Assembly (NCBI GenBank): GCA_028277295.1
Contig: JANQGN010000320.1
Coordinates: 1 to 8,737 of the forward strand
Direction of reading: 5' to 3'
DNA from: Rhodospira sp.
GTDB taxonomy: Bacteria > Pseudomonadota > Alphaproteobacteria > Rhodospirillales > Rhodospirillaceae
Length of the DNA: 8,737 nt
Shown here: piece by piece, positions 1-6,272 of the stretch
How the letters are laid out: every line of letters starts with the position of its first letter
Position numbering within the stretch: position 1 is the stretch's first letter
The notes under the pieces: model-generated
What the model was told of the DNA's origin: nothing
The model's database searches: none
The model's input: only the letters and a program-made list of their open reading frames with translations
Made by a program: the position numbers and the translations under genes

Positions 1-19
1 CACGTCCGTCATCCAACCC

Positions 20-36
20 TCCACCAATTCGGTGGA
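20..36. repeat. Short inverted repeat
   Basis: TCCACC and GGTGGA form a perfect 6-bp stem around the 5-base loop AATTC. No T-tract follows directly, so it is not a convincing intrinsic terminator. It could be an operator or the tail of a gene outside the window. GGTGGACACGG, which includes the right arm, recurs exactly at 145-155. Confidence 0.35.
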
Positions 37-114
37 CACGGATAGATTCAGACTTTTGCCACGGTGTCACCCCCCACGTTCACCCGATTGCCCTGCGGCA
101 GCCCGCCGATCGCG

Positions 115-143
115 TTGCCCGGGCATCGCGAGCGCGCTATATC
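115..143 (+). promoter_or_regulatory. Candidate sigma-70-type promoter of the antitoxin gene
   Basis: TTGCCC (115-120) and TATATC (138-143) are separated by 17 bases, the preferred spacing. Each hexamer matches 4 of 6 consensus bases. The AT-rich -10 stands out in GC-rich surroundings, and the promoter would give a leader of roughly 35-40 bases before the start codon at 188. This is an inference from pattern only. Confidence 0.4.
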
Positions 144-187
144 TGGTGGACACGGCGCGGCCATATCATTGGTGAAAGGACCTCTCC

Positions 188-526
188 ATGGCCCATGTGA
201 CCGTTTCCCGTCCGGGCGTTCTGAAGGACTGGTGCGACAGCCAGGTGATCTCCGGTCGCTATGCCGACACCGGTGACTATGTGCGCGACCTGATCCGCCG
301 CGACCAGGCAACGGCGGCACGTCAGGGAGCGATCGACGAAGGTATGGCTAGCGGCATCAGCCCCCGGTCCCTGGACGAGATCATGAGAGAGGCACGAGAC
401 CGGATCACCCACCGTGGCGAAAGGGACATCGGACACCATCTCGGGTCCGAGGAGAGAGTCGCGCCGGACGCCGGGTTCAGCCCGTCAAGGGACAAGCCTT
501 GGAGCCCGTCCGGAAAGTCTCGGTAA
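188..526 (+). CDS. ParD-like type II antitoxin, orphan, with abnormal C-terminal tail
   Basis: This 112-residue protein looks like a ParD-family antitoxin, which normally binds its operator through an N-terminal ribbon-helix-helix fold and neutralises a ParE/RelE-type toxin through its C-terminal helix. Residues 1-73 fit the family: a beta-strand start (AHVTVSRP), a helix with DWCDSQVISGRYADTGDYV, the hallmark VRDLIRRDQ, then GISPRSLDEIMREARDRI. Family members usually stop near residue 75-90. Here about 39 more residues follow, rich in Arg, Ser and Pro and unlike the family. The last seven codons and the stop lie inside the repeat beginning at 502. AAGGA at 176-180, seven bases before ATG 188, supports the start. 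Downstream sequence encodes no recognisable toxin in any frame, so the partner seems lost. Family assignment is fairly sure; activity is unknown. Confidence 0.72.
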   Translation: MAHVTVSRPGVLKDWCDSQVISGRYADTGDYVRDLIRRDQATAARQGAIDEGMASGISPRSLDEIMREARDRITHRGERDIGHHLGSEERVAPDAGFSPSRDKPWSPSGKSR

Positions 527-604
527 CCGCAATAGGTGTGTGTGTCGGTACCCTGATCGCAGGCCGTATGTTGTGTTATGCAGGGCTTTCCGGACAGACA
601 CTTA
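502..604 (+). repeat. MITE-like repeat, copy 1 (103 bp)
   Basis: This is the first of two adjacent, closely related units. It opens with GAGCCC and GTCCGGAAAG (508-517) and closes with CTTTCCGGAC (586-595) plus AGACACTTA, so the 10-bp terminal inverted repeats are perfect. The unit codes for no plausible protein. It supplies the stop codon of the upstream antitoxin frame (524-526). The ends resemble transposon termini, so a non-autonomous mobile element is plausible, but no transposase is nearby to identify a family. Confidence 0.72.
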
Positions 605-706
605 GAGCCCGTCCGGAAAGTCTCGGGAGCCGCAATATGTAGTGTGCCCGCGCCCGACTCGCATGCCGTATGCGGTGTCTTGCAAGGCTTTCCGGACAGA
701 CACTTA
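605..706 (+). repeat. MITE-like repeat, copy 2 (102 bp)
   Basis: It directly abuts copy 1 and matches it base for base over the first 22 and nearly all of the last 23 positions, while the middle has diverged. Terminal inverted repeats are GTCCGGAAAG (611-620) and CTTTCCGGAC (688-697). CTTAG occurs at both outer edges (601-605 and 703-707), which could be a target-site duplication or simply part of the repeat end. The tandem arrangement has a period of 103 bases. Confidence 0.72.
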
Positions 707-775
707 GGTCGAGCACTTTCTGTAACGCGTGTTTCTAGAGAGTGCGCCTGTTCTCATAGAGTGATCAAGGACTCG

Positions 776-2224
776 ATGACGTCCGCCTTTTCCATGCAAT
801 CCGGGTCCCTCACCCACCTGCCCGCCCGCGCCGTGGTCACCCTGCTGCGCCGCGGCGAGGTCTCGCCAGACGAACTGATCGACGCCGCGCTGGCGCGCAT
901 CGCCGCCGTCGATCCGGCCGTCAACGCCGTGCCCACCCTCTGCCCAGAGCGCGCCCGGGCCGCCGCCCGGCGCCTGACCAATGATCCGGCCGGACTGGAT
1001 CCGACCGCCCCTGGCTGGCTGGCCGGCCTGCCGCTGCTCATCAAGGACATGACAGACGTCGCGGGCGTGCGCACGACCTACGGCTCGCCGATTTTCCGGG
1101 ACCACGTACCGGACCGATCAGACGTCCTGGTGGACACCCTGGAGCGGCGCGGCGCCCTGGTGCTGGGCAAGACCAACACCCCGGAATGGGCGGCCGGCGC
1201 CAACACCTTCAACGACGTCTTCGGCGCCACCCGGAACCCCTGGAACACCCGGCTGACCTGCGGCGGGTCCTCGGGCGGCGCGGCGGTGGCCCTGGCCACC
1301 GGCATGGCGTGGCTGGCCACGGGATCGGACATGGGCGGCTCGTTGCGCATCCCGGCGGCCTTTTGCGGCGTGGTCGGTCTGCGCCCCAGCCCTGGCCGCG
1401 TGGCGCGGGCGCCTTACGCCGATCCCTGGTCACCGATCTCGGTGGATGGCCCCATGGCCCGCGACGTGGCCGACGTTGCCTTGCTGCTGGACGCCATGGT
1501 CGGCGCCCACCCGGCCGATCCGCTGGCCGTGGAGACACCGGCCCACCCCTTCCTGGCGGCGGCGGAACGGCCGCAAGCCCCGGCGCGGGTGGGCTGGAGC
1601 CCCACACTGGGGGAATGGCCGGTGGATCCCGAGGTGGCGGCGATCTGCGCCGCCGCCGCGCGCCGGTTCGAGGACGCGGGCACCCTGGTGGACGACACCT
1701 GCCCCAGCTTCGCTGGCGCCCGAGAGATCTTCCACGCCTTACGGGCGGACGCCTTCGTCACCACCATGGAGCCGCTGCTAGAGGCCCACCGGGACCGGCT
1801 CAAGCCGGAGGTGATCTGGAACATCGAGCGCGGCTTGACCCAGACCCAGTCCGAACTGTCGGCGGCCAAGCGGGGACGCGCGGCGCTGATGGCACGGGTG
1901 GCGGCCTTTTTCGAGACCCATGATCTGCTGGCCTGCCCCACGGTCATGGTGCCGCCGTTCCCGGTGGAGCAGCGATACGTCGAGAGCGTCGCCGGTCGGC
2001 GCTTTGACACCTATGTCGACTGGCTTGGGCTGACCTTCACCCTCACCTTGACCACCTGTCCCGTGATCTCCATCCCCTGTGGCCAGACCCGCGACGGCCT
2101 GCCCGTGGGATTGCAGCTCATGGCGCCGCCGCGCGCCGAGGCCGCGCTGTTGTCTCACGCCGCCCTTCTGGAAGGACTGATGGGCCGCCGTCCCGCCCCG
2201 ATCGATCCCCGGGAGCCCGCCTGA
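776..2224 (+). CDS. Amidase-signature family hydrolase
   Basis: This 482-residue protein belongs to the amidase signature family, serine hydrolases that cleave amide bonds in the cytoplasm. The family's Ser-cisSer-Lys triad is visible: Lys90 in PLLIKDMTDVAGVRTTYGS, Ser165 in the GGSSGG box, and the nucleophile Ser189 in SDMGGSLRIPAAFCG. The 75- and 24-residue spacings match those of GatA and FAAH. Length is typical, and the C-terminus (CPVISIPCGQTRDGLPVGLQL) has the usual substrate-pocket pattern. No gatB or gatC is adjacent, so a role as GatA of the tRNA amidotransferase is unlikely; the substrate cannot be told. ATG 776 is preferred because AAGGA lies four bases before it and the family fold begins soon after. 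Earlier in-frame starts fall inside the repeat. ATG 794 is an alternative. The gene converges on its neighbour with 6 bases between stops. Confidence 0.93.
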   Translation: MTSAFSMQSGSLTHLPARAVVTLLRRGEVSPDELIDAALARIAAVDPAVNAVPTLCPERARAAARRLTNDPAGLDPTAPGWLAGLPLLIKDMTDVAGVRTTYGSPIFRDHVPDRSDVLVDTLERRGALVLGKTNTPEWAAGANTFNDVFGATRNPWNTRLTCGGSSGGAAVALATGMAWLATGSDMGGSLRIPAAFCGVVGLRPSPGRVARAPYADPWSPISVDGPMARDVADVALLLDAMVGAHPADPLAVETPAHPFLAAAERPQAPARVGWSPTLGEWPVDPEVAAICAAAARRFEDAGTLVDDTCPSFAGAREIFHALRADAFVTTMEPLLEAHRDRLKPEVIWNIERGLTQTQSELSAAKRGRAALMARVAAFFETHDLLACPTVMVPPFPVEQRYVESVAGRRFDTYVDWLGLTFTLTLTTCPVISIPCGQTRDGLPVGLQLMAPPRAEAALLSHAALLEGLMGRRPAPIDPREPA

Positions 2225-2230
2225 CGCCCC

Positions 2231-2734
2231 TCACGCATGCCGGCATTCGAGAAAGCGGACCGCCTTGCCACCAACGCCGTAGTCCACGCGGCCGATCGGC
2301 CTGAAGCCCAACGCCTTGTGAAAGGCCATCGACCCGGGGTTGGGGGGCCGCTCGTTGACCTCGCAGACCACCCGGGCCGCCCGACGATGGAGGGTCGCGG
2401 CGGCACGCATGACGGCGCGATACAGCACCCGGCCCACCCCGTGGCCGCGCGCCTCGCTGGCCACCACCACCCGGTCGACGTACAGGAACTCGACTCCGCG
2501 CGCGCAGACCCAGCGATAGTTGGCACTGTCGTAAGGCAGCCCCGGTGGCAGCGCCAGAACGAACCCCAGAAGGGTTCCGTCATCGCCACGCGCGCCCGCC
2601 GCGACGGCGGACCACTCCATCAGGCGCGCCATCTCCTCATGGCTCAAGAGATTGACATTCGGCTCGGCGGCGTTGTTGAGGATCAGCATACGGTCCAGGT
2701 CGGCGGACGTCAGGTCACAAGGGGTCAGGGGCAT
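2231..2734 (-). CDS. GNAT-family N-acetyltransferase
   Basis: This 167-residue protein has the GNAT fold: an N-terminal segment with ILNNAAEPNVN, a central strand LLGFVLAL, then the acetyl-CoA-binding motif A (FLYVDRVVVASEARGHGVGRVL, residues 83-104, with the R-G-x-G-x-G/A-type loop at 96-101), and the C-terminal NxxxxxMAFHKALGF signature (127-144). The family transfers acetyl from acetyl-CoA to amines on small molecules or proteins; the acceptor is not evident here. The start at ATG 2732-2734 leaves MPLTPCDLTSADLDRML, a normal GNAT opening. AGGAG lies about 11 bases before it, slightly far. A GTG start 17 codons earlier gives an unlikely extension. The gene is divergent from the TerC-like gene. 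Confidence 0.9.
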   Translation of the reverse strand: MPLTPCDLTSADLDRMLILNNAAEPNVNLLSHEEMARLMEWSAVAAGARGDDGTLLGFVLALPPGLPYDSANYRWVCARGVEFLYVDRVVVASEARGHGVGRVLYRAVMRAAATLHRRAARVVCEVNERPPNPGSMAFHKALGFRPIGRVDYGVGGKAVRFLECRHA

Positions 2735-2790
2735 CGAGGGACCGGCTCCTGAATTCGGTGAGTGAGAAAGACCGCTCCTTAGCACACCGC

Positions 2791-2869
2791 CGCCGCCGGG
2801 TCATGGATCCGGACGCATACCATCCCCCTTGGCAATCGTCCGGTCCCGACGGCACACTCGCCGGCGGCG
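2791..2869. promoter_or_regulatory. Nested inverted repeats in divergent region; possible structured leader
   Basis: CGCCGCCGG (2791-2799) pairs perfectly with CCGGCGGCG (2861-2869). Inside, CCGGACG (2809-2815) pairs with CGTCCGG (2837-2843), extended by GG/CC across a 2x2 internal loop. This gives a two-tier stem ending 51 bases before the TerC-like start codon. By eye it lacks the GGGGAGUAG-type core of the yybP-ykoY manganese riboswitch that often precedes TerC genes. It may be a leader structure or coincidental pairing in GC-rich DNA. Confidence 0.3.
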
Positions 2870-2920
2870 CATGGCCCGCGGCAACCACGTCCACGTCACA
2901 TGCGGGGGGGAGCATACACC

Positions 2921-3664
2921 ATGGAGCATCTGGTCGATCTGGCCACGAACCCAACCGCCTGGGCGGCCCTGGCCACGCTGATCGTGATGGAAATCGTCCT
3001 GGGGATCGACAACCTGATCTTCATCTCCATCCTGACCAACAAGCTGCCTTCCGCGCAGCGACGCAAGGCCCGGCGGCTGGGGATCGGCCTGGCCCTGGGG
3101 CTGCGGCTGGCGCTGCTGGGAACGGTGGCCATCATCGTGCAGTTGACGGAACCGGTGGTTACCCTGCTCGAACACGCCTTTTCCTGGCGCGACCTGATTC
3201 TGCTGGCGGGCGGGCTGTTCCTGGTGTGGAAAGCAACCAAGGAGATCGGTCACGCCGTGGATCCCACCCCTGACCATAAGGCGGAGGGCGCGCTCAGCCT
3301 TGGCTTCACCGCCGCCATCGCGCAGATTCTGGTGCTCGACCTAGTGTTCTCCATCGACAGCATCATCACCGCCGTGGGCATGACCGACAACTTCGCCGTC
3401 ATGGTCATCGCCGTGGTCGTGGCGGTCACGGTGATGATGGTGGCGGCCACGCCGCTGGCCGACTTCATTCACGCCAATCCGACCATTGTCATGCTGGCGC
3501 TGGGCTTCCTGCTGATGATCGGCATGATGCTCATTGCCGATGGCTTCGGCGTTCATGTGCCCAAGGGTTATATGTATGCGGCCATGGCCTTCTCCGCACT
3601 GGTGGAGGCCCTGAACATGCTGGCACGGCGGGCCAGGCGCCGACGCGCCGAACGGTCGGCGTGA
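2921..3664 (+). CDS. TerC-family integral membrane protein (YgdQ-like)
   Basis: This 247-residue protein is a TerC-family inner-membrane protein, close in pattern to E. coli YgdQ and the N-terminal half of YoaE. About seven hydrophobic segments span it. Both family signatures are present: [14 protein letters not shown] (residues 23-36, with acidic Glu24 and Asp30) and [17 protein letters not shown] (138-154, Asp140 and Asp146). The C-terminal block [25 protein letters not shown] is also typical. TerC relatives such as Alx and the Bacillus MeeF/MeeY proteins take part in manganese export or metal loading of exported proteins; that role is only inferred here. A basic cytoplasmic tail ([12 protein letters not shown]) ends the protein. 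ATG 2921 is chosen because GGGGGAG sits eight bases before it. The stop overlaps a GTG in the next frame, and the Crp/Fnr-like gene starts 44 bases later, so cotranscription is likely. Confidence 0.93.
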   Translation: MEHLVDLATNPTAWAALATLIVMEIVLGIDNLIFISILTNKLPSAQRRKARRLGIGLALGLRLALLGTVAIIVQLTEPVVTLLEHAFSWRDLILLAGGLFLVWKATKEIGHAVDPTPDHKAEGALSLGFTAAIAQILVLDLVFSIDSIITAVGMTDNFAVMVIAVVVAVTVMMVAATPLADFIHANPTIVMLALGFLLMIGMMLIADGFGVHVPKGYMYAAMAFSALVEALNMLARRARRRRAERSA

Positions 3665-3708
3665 CACGAGCCCGTGCCCAGACACCACACAGCGGAACGG
3701 AGCCGGCC

Positions 3709-4407
3709 ATGAGCGCCCTGATGGATCGTCTGATGGAGGGGTTCCCCGCCTTGCGCGACCTGGACGCGGAGGCGCGCCGCCTTCTGGAGGATGGGGCGCG
3801 GCCAGCCACGGTCGCCGCCGGCACATCGCTGTTCCTGGACGGTGATCCATGCACCGCGTTCACGCTGGTCCTGGACGGCGCCGTTCGGGTGCAGAAGGTT
3901 TCGGAATCGGGGCGCTGCATCGTTCTCTACCGGGTGGAGCCGGGTGAGACCTGCGTGCTCACCACCAACGCCCTCATGGCCGCCATCCCCTATGGCGCCG
4001 AGGGCCTCGCGGAAACCGACCTGGCGGTGGCCATTGTACCGCTGTCCACCTTCCGGCGCCTGTTGGCGGTCTCCGAGGTGTTCCGGCGGTTTGTGTTCTC
4101 GGCCTATGCCACGCGCATCAGCGACCTGTTGTTGCTGATCGAAGAGGTCGCCTTCGCCCGCATTGATACCCGGCTGGCCCACCTGCTGTTGGCCCGGGCC
4201 GACCCGTCGGGACAGGTGCGGGCCACGCACCATGAGCTGGCCACCGAGTTAGGATCGGCACGCGAGGTGATCAGCCGCCAGATCAAGGAGTTCGAACGTC
4301 ACGGATGGGTGAGCGCGGCACGCGGCCGGGTGGTGGTGTGTGACCGCGTCGCGCTGGAGACTGTCGGCGGCGGCGATGGCGGTCGCCGAACCCAACCGCA
4401 AGGGTAA
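3709..4407 (+). CDS. Crp/Fnr-family transcriptional regulator
   Basis: This 232-residue protein has the two-domain Crp/Fnr layout. Residues 15-120 form a cyclic-nucleotide-binding-type beta-roll (GTSLFLDGDPCTAFTLVLDG, then VEPGETCVLTTNALM). A dimerisation helix covers about 122-148, and a winged helix-turn-helix about 168-212 (ATHHELATELGSAREVISRQ). The recognition helix carries E-x-x-S-R (Glu186, Ser189, Arg190), the FNR-type signature, rather than the Crp-type R-E-x-x-G-R. The N-terminal cysteine cluster that holds the FNR [4Fe-4S] centre is missing; cysteines are at 48, 70, 82 and 211, so the signal is unknown. ATG 3709 has GGAG six bases upstream. A GTG at 3661 overlapping the TerC stop is a weaker alternative. 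The DUF2892 gene beginning 105 bases downstream is a likely target. Confidence 0.92.
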   Translation: MSALMDRLMEGFPALRDLDAEARRLLEDGARPATVAAGTSLFLDGDPCTAFTLVLDGAVRVQKVSESGRCIVLYRVEPGETCVLTTNALMAAIPYGAEGLAETDLAVAIVPLSTFRRLLAVSEVFRRFVFSAYATRISDLLLLIEEVAFARIDTRLAHLLLARADPSGQVRATHHELATELGSAREVISRQIKEFERHGWVSAARGRVVVCDRVALETVGGGDGGRRTQPQG

Positions 4408-4460
4408 TGTGACTAAGTTACGGATCGGGAAACGAGAGGCGTGTATGCCGGACGTCATGG

Positions 4461-4473
4461 TCACGGTCCGTGA
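4461..4473. promoter_or_regulatory. Palindrome, candidate operator before the DUF2892 gene
   Basis: TCACGG-T-CCGTGA is a perfect inverted repeat with 6-base arms and a 1-base spacer. It lies 39 bases before the DUF2892 start codon, in the 105-base gap after the Crp/Fnr-like gene. It does not match the FNR box (TTGAT-N4-ATCAA). Binding by the adjacent regulator is only a hypothesis. Confidence 0.35.
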
Positions 4474-4512
4474 TGGCCGTGTGCCCCCATCCATCCCGGG
4501 AGGAGTTTCACC

Positions 4513-4704
4513 ATGACCAAGAATGTTGGCGGTATGGACCGCAACCTGCGGATCGGCCTCGGTATCCTGCTGATTATCGGCGCGTTCTTCTATCCGCCCC
4601 TGAACCCCTGGGGCTTCATCGGGATCGTGCCGCTGGCCACCGGTCTGATGGGCTGGTGCCCTCTGTACATCCCGCTGGGCATCAAGACCTGCAAGACGGA
4701 CTGA
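4513..4704 (+). CDS. DUF2892 small membrane protein
   Basis: This 63-residue protein is a DUF2892 (YgaP-like transmembrane) family member. The opening TKNVGGMDRNLRIGLG and the closing GWCPLYIPLGIKTC are the family's conserved ends. Two hydrophobic segments (about 12-29 and 33-48) suggest a two-helix hairpin in the inner membrane. Cys49 and Cys60 lie in the conserved C-terminal motif, as is usual. In other proteins this unit is fused to a rhodanese sulfurtransferase domain; here it stands alone, which is also common. Its biochemical role is not known. GGGAGGAG seven bases before ATG 4513 is one of the strongest ribosome-binding sites in the window, so high translation is likely. The position after a Crp/Fnr regulator suggests regulation by it, and an intrinsic terminator follows. 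Confidence 0.9.
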   Translation: MTKNVGGMDRNLRIGLGILLIIGAFFYPPLNPWGFIGIVPLATGLMGWCPLYIPLGIKTCKTD

Positions 4705-4732
4705 CGCGCGCGCTGATCCCTACGGCATACGC

Positions 4733-4762
4733 CCCCCCGGCGAGCCCATCGCCGGGGGGTTT
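4733..4762 (+). terminator. Rho-independent terminator
   Basis: CCCCCCGGCGA (4733-4743) and TCGCCGGGGGG (4749-4759) form a perfect 11-bp stem with a 5-base loop (GCCCA), followed by TTT and a mixed T-rich stretch. It lies 28 bases after the DUF2892 stop codon. The stem symmetry may also help stop the converging minus-strand transcript, but the T-tract favours the plus strand. Confidence 0.87.
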
Positions 4763-4833
4763 GCTGTTGCCGGCAAGGCCGTTTCCTCGGACTCCAAGGA
4801 CGCGGAAGCCCGATCACGCAAGCGGCGTCACGA

Positions 4834-5364
4834 TCATCCCGCGCCCAACCCACGCCGGGTCTTTGGCTCGGACGGCGACCCCTTGGATCGTTCCTCTCGC
4901 GGCATGGGTCCGATGTATTTTTCCGTGCGGATAAACGGGCGGGGGTGCATCAACGTGTATTCTATGCGCTTGAACAGTGTCTTCGCGGCCACGGGCTTGG
5001 TCAGGAACTCGTTGATGCCGGCGTCGCGGGCGTCGCGCACATGGGCCAGATCCGAGTATCCTGAGATCATGATGATCGGCACCTCGGGATTGGTGATGGA
5101 CGGATCGCGCCGCACCAGCCGCACGAACTCGGCGCCGTTGAGGGGAGTCATCTCGTAGTCCAGGAGCACGATGTCATAGGCGACCTGCTGCATCAGCTTC
5201 AGCCCCTCGACACCGTCGCCGCATTCGGAAATACTACGAATCCCGTAATTAGCGAGTTGCGTCACCACCAGTGATCGTGAGAACTTATTGTCATCGATGA
5301 CCAGAACCCGAAGGGCCTGAAGGCGCTCACGCATCTGATCGCTGATCGAATCGGTCGCATCCAA
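4834..5364 (-). CDS. Stand-alone CheY-like response regulator with basic tail
   Basis: The 176-residue reading holds one receiver domain (about 17-138) and no DNA-binding or enzymatic output domain. Receiver residues are in place: acidic pair Asp24-Asp25 (VLVIDDNKFSRS), phospho-acceptor Asp69 (DIVLLDYEMTPLNG), Ser101 in the conserved Thr/Ser position (IIMISGYSD), and Lys123 (FLTKPV). After the domain comes HPRPFIRTEKYIGP (140-153), a tail I recall from stand-alone receivers of Rhodospirillaceae, where it often continues as DRRRR; here it is followed by a charged, disordered end. Such proteins act as phosphorelay intermediates or allosteric partners. Start choice is uncertain: TTG 5362-5364 has GGGAGG nine bases upstream, ATG 5332-5334 has no clear site, and GTG 5401-5403 is also open. 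No cognate kinase is adjacent. Confidence 0.88.
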   Translation of the reverse strand: MDATDSISDQMRERLQALRVLVIDDNKFSRSLVVTQLANYGIRSISECGDGVEGLKLMQQVAYDIVLLDYEMTPLNGAEFVRLVRRDPSITNPEVPIIMISGYSDLAHVRDARDAGINEFLTKPVAAKTLFKRIEYTLMHPRPFIRTEKYIGPMPREERSKGSPSEPKTRRGLGAG

Positions 5365-5671
5365 CGCACAAACCCTCCCGCCGGATCGCCTCCCGCCGAC
5401 CACCGAACGTCCGGCGTCGCCGTTGGCGCGTCAGAAGCCGAGCATCACGTGACGTGCATTTTGCCATCTCAGCACGGACGGTACCATCGGACAAAGGCAG
5501 TATGGGCCGGCAACCCGACCCTGTAAACGCTTCCCCAACGGGCATCCGTCACACCCGGGGCACACGCCTTACTCCAGGGGCGTATGACCGGCCGCTCTCA
5601 CCTCGACATTGCGTGACCGACCGGTATCCTCAACACATCGGATGAAAGGCGCCGGACTGTGGCGGGGTCGG
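5365..5671. other. Intergenic stretch without a supported gene
   Basis: These 307 bases separate the receiver gene from the NfeD-like gene, both on the minus strand. The small open frames here have no family resemblance. Visible items are the 8-base palindrome TCACGTGA (about 5444-5451) and a distant inverted repeat GACCGACC (5615-5622) with GGTCGGTC (5666-5673) around the NfeD-like stop. Neither makes a convincing terminator. The promoter of the receiver gene should lie here on the minus strand, but I see no clear -10/-35 pair. Confidence 0.5.
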
Positions 5672-6187
5672 TCAGGATCCGCCGGGCGCCGAGTTCCCGG
5701 TCGCGGGCGAGTCGGCGGTACCCGCCACCGGCGCGATCACCAGCAGACCGTCCCGCACGCTGGTGATCCGCACGTGGCTACCGCGCGGCAAGCGCAAGGT
5801 CGAGGCATCCGTCACCACCGCCCATTCCCCGTCGGCCACCTTGACGCGGCCGCGTCCGTCCTCAAGGTCGGTTGTCAGGGTCACCACACTGCCGACGTGC
5901 TGAAAAGCCCGGCGGTTCAGAAGCGGCTGGTCGCTGACGACCGCGCCTGGCCGCCATAGGCGGCGGCCCACCACGGTCGACGCCAGCGACGCGATGGCAA
6001 ACAGAAGGGCCTGCACCTCCCAGGGCAGAGCCGGCAGCATCATCGCCACAAGGCCAACGGCGCCGGCGGCCAACCCAATCCACAGGAAGAATACCCCCGG
6101 GATGACAAGTTCCAGGCCCAGGCACAGCACGCCGAAGATCCACCAGTGCCAGAACACCAGGCTGTCGGGCCACCAAGACTCCATCAT
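5672..6187 (-). CDS. NfeD-like membrane protein with C-terminal OB fold
   Basis: This 171-residue protein is of the short NfeD class, without the N-terminal ClpP-like protease domain of long NfeD. It begins with an aromatic amphipathic stretch (SLVFWHWWIFG) and LGLELVIPGVFFLWIGLAAG, the typical first membrane segment and turn, with further hydrophobic segments to about residue 75. Residues 90-155 form the NfeD OB-fold, including LLNRRAFQHVGSVVTL and GRGRVKVADGEWAV. It is known to partner SPFH proteins in the membrane, and the SPFH gene lies just upstream on the same strand. The start at 6187 is preferred because GGGAGG (complement of 6195-6200) lies seven bases before it and family members start here. 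The frame opens further upstream to 6280, but that extension lacks resemblance and reaches into a repeat. Confidence 0.9.
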   Translation of the reverse strand: MMESWWPDSLVFWHWWIFGVLCLGLELVIPGVFFLWIGLAAGAVGLVAMMLPALPWEVQALLFAIASLASTVVGRRLWRPGAVVSDQPLLNRRAFQHVGSVVTLTTDLEDGRGRVKVADGEWAVVTDASTLRLPRGSHVRITSVRDGLLVIAPVAGTADSPATGNSAPGGS

Positions 6188-6272
6188 GTCACCGCCTCCC
6201 ACCGTCATCGCGCCGTGCCCGCCGTGGCCCGCGGTGTCACCCCACCATGACCGGCGTTCGCTGATCCGCTCC

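Noticed and set aside
62..73. 12-mer CGGTGTCACCCC shared with 6232-6243, and 11-mer GGTGGACACGG at 31-41 and 145-155
   Set aside because: Exact matches of this length are expected by chance a few times in a GC-rich window of this size, and nothing around them aligns.
414..605. Possible toxin gene after the antitoxin
   Set aside because: The translation lacks any ParE/RelE pattern and runs through repeat copy 1.
578..775. N-terminal extension of the amidase frame back to ATG 578
   Set aside because: The added 66 codons lie in repeat copies 1 and 2 and show no family resemblance; the amidase fold and a Shine-Dalgarno-like AAGGA support ATG 776.
1186..2158. Long open frames overlapping the amidase on both strands (for example 1186-1923 plus, 1414-2010 minus)
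   Set aside because: They are composition shadows of a GC-rich gene: Arg-, Gly- or Ala-rich translations without motifs, fully inside a confident gene.
2237..2752. Plus-strand open frame opposite the GNAT gene
   Set aside because: The minus-strand frame has clear GNAT motifs; the plus frame has none.
2735..2920. yybP-ykoY manganese riboswitch before the TerC-family gene
   Set aside because: The conserved GGGGAGUAG-type core is not visible; only generic GC-rich stems are present.
3341..4233. Minus-strand open frames opposite the TerC and Crp/Fnr genes
   Set aside because: His-, Arg- or Gln-rich shadow translations; the plus-strand frames carry family signatures.
5454..5645. 63-codon plus-strand open frame in the gap between receiver and NfeD-like genes
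   Set aside because: No ribosome site, hydrophobic pattern or family resemblance; likely chance.
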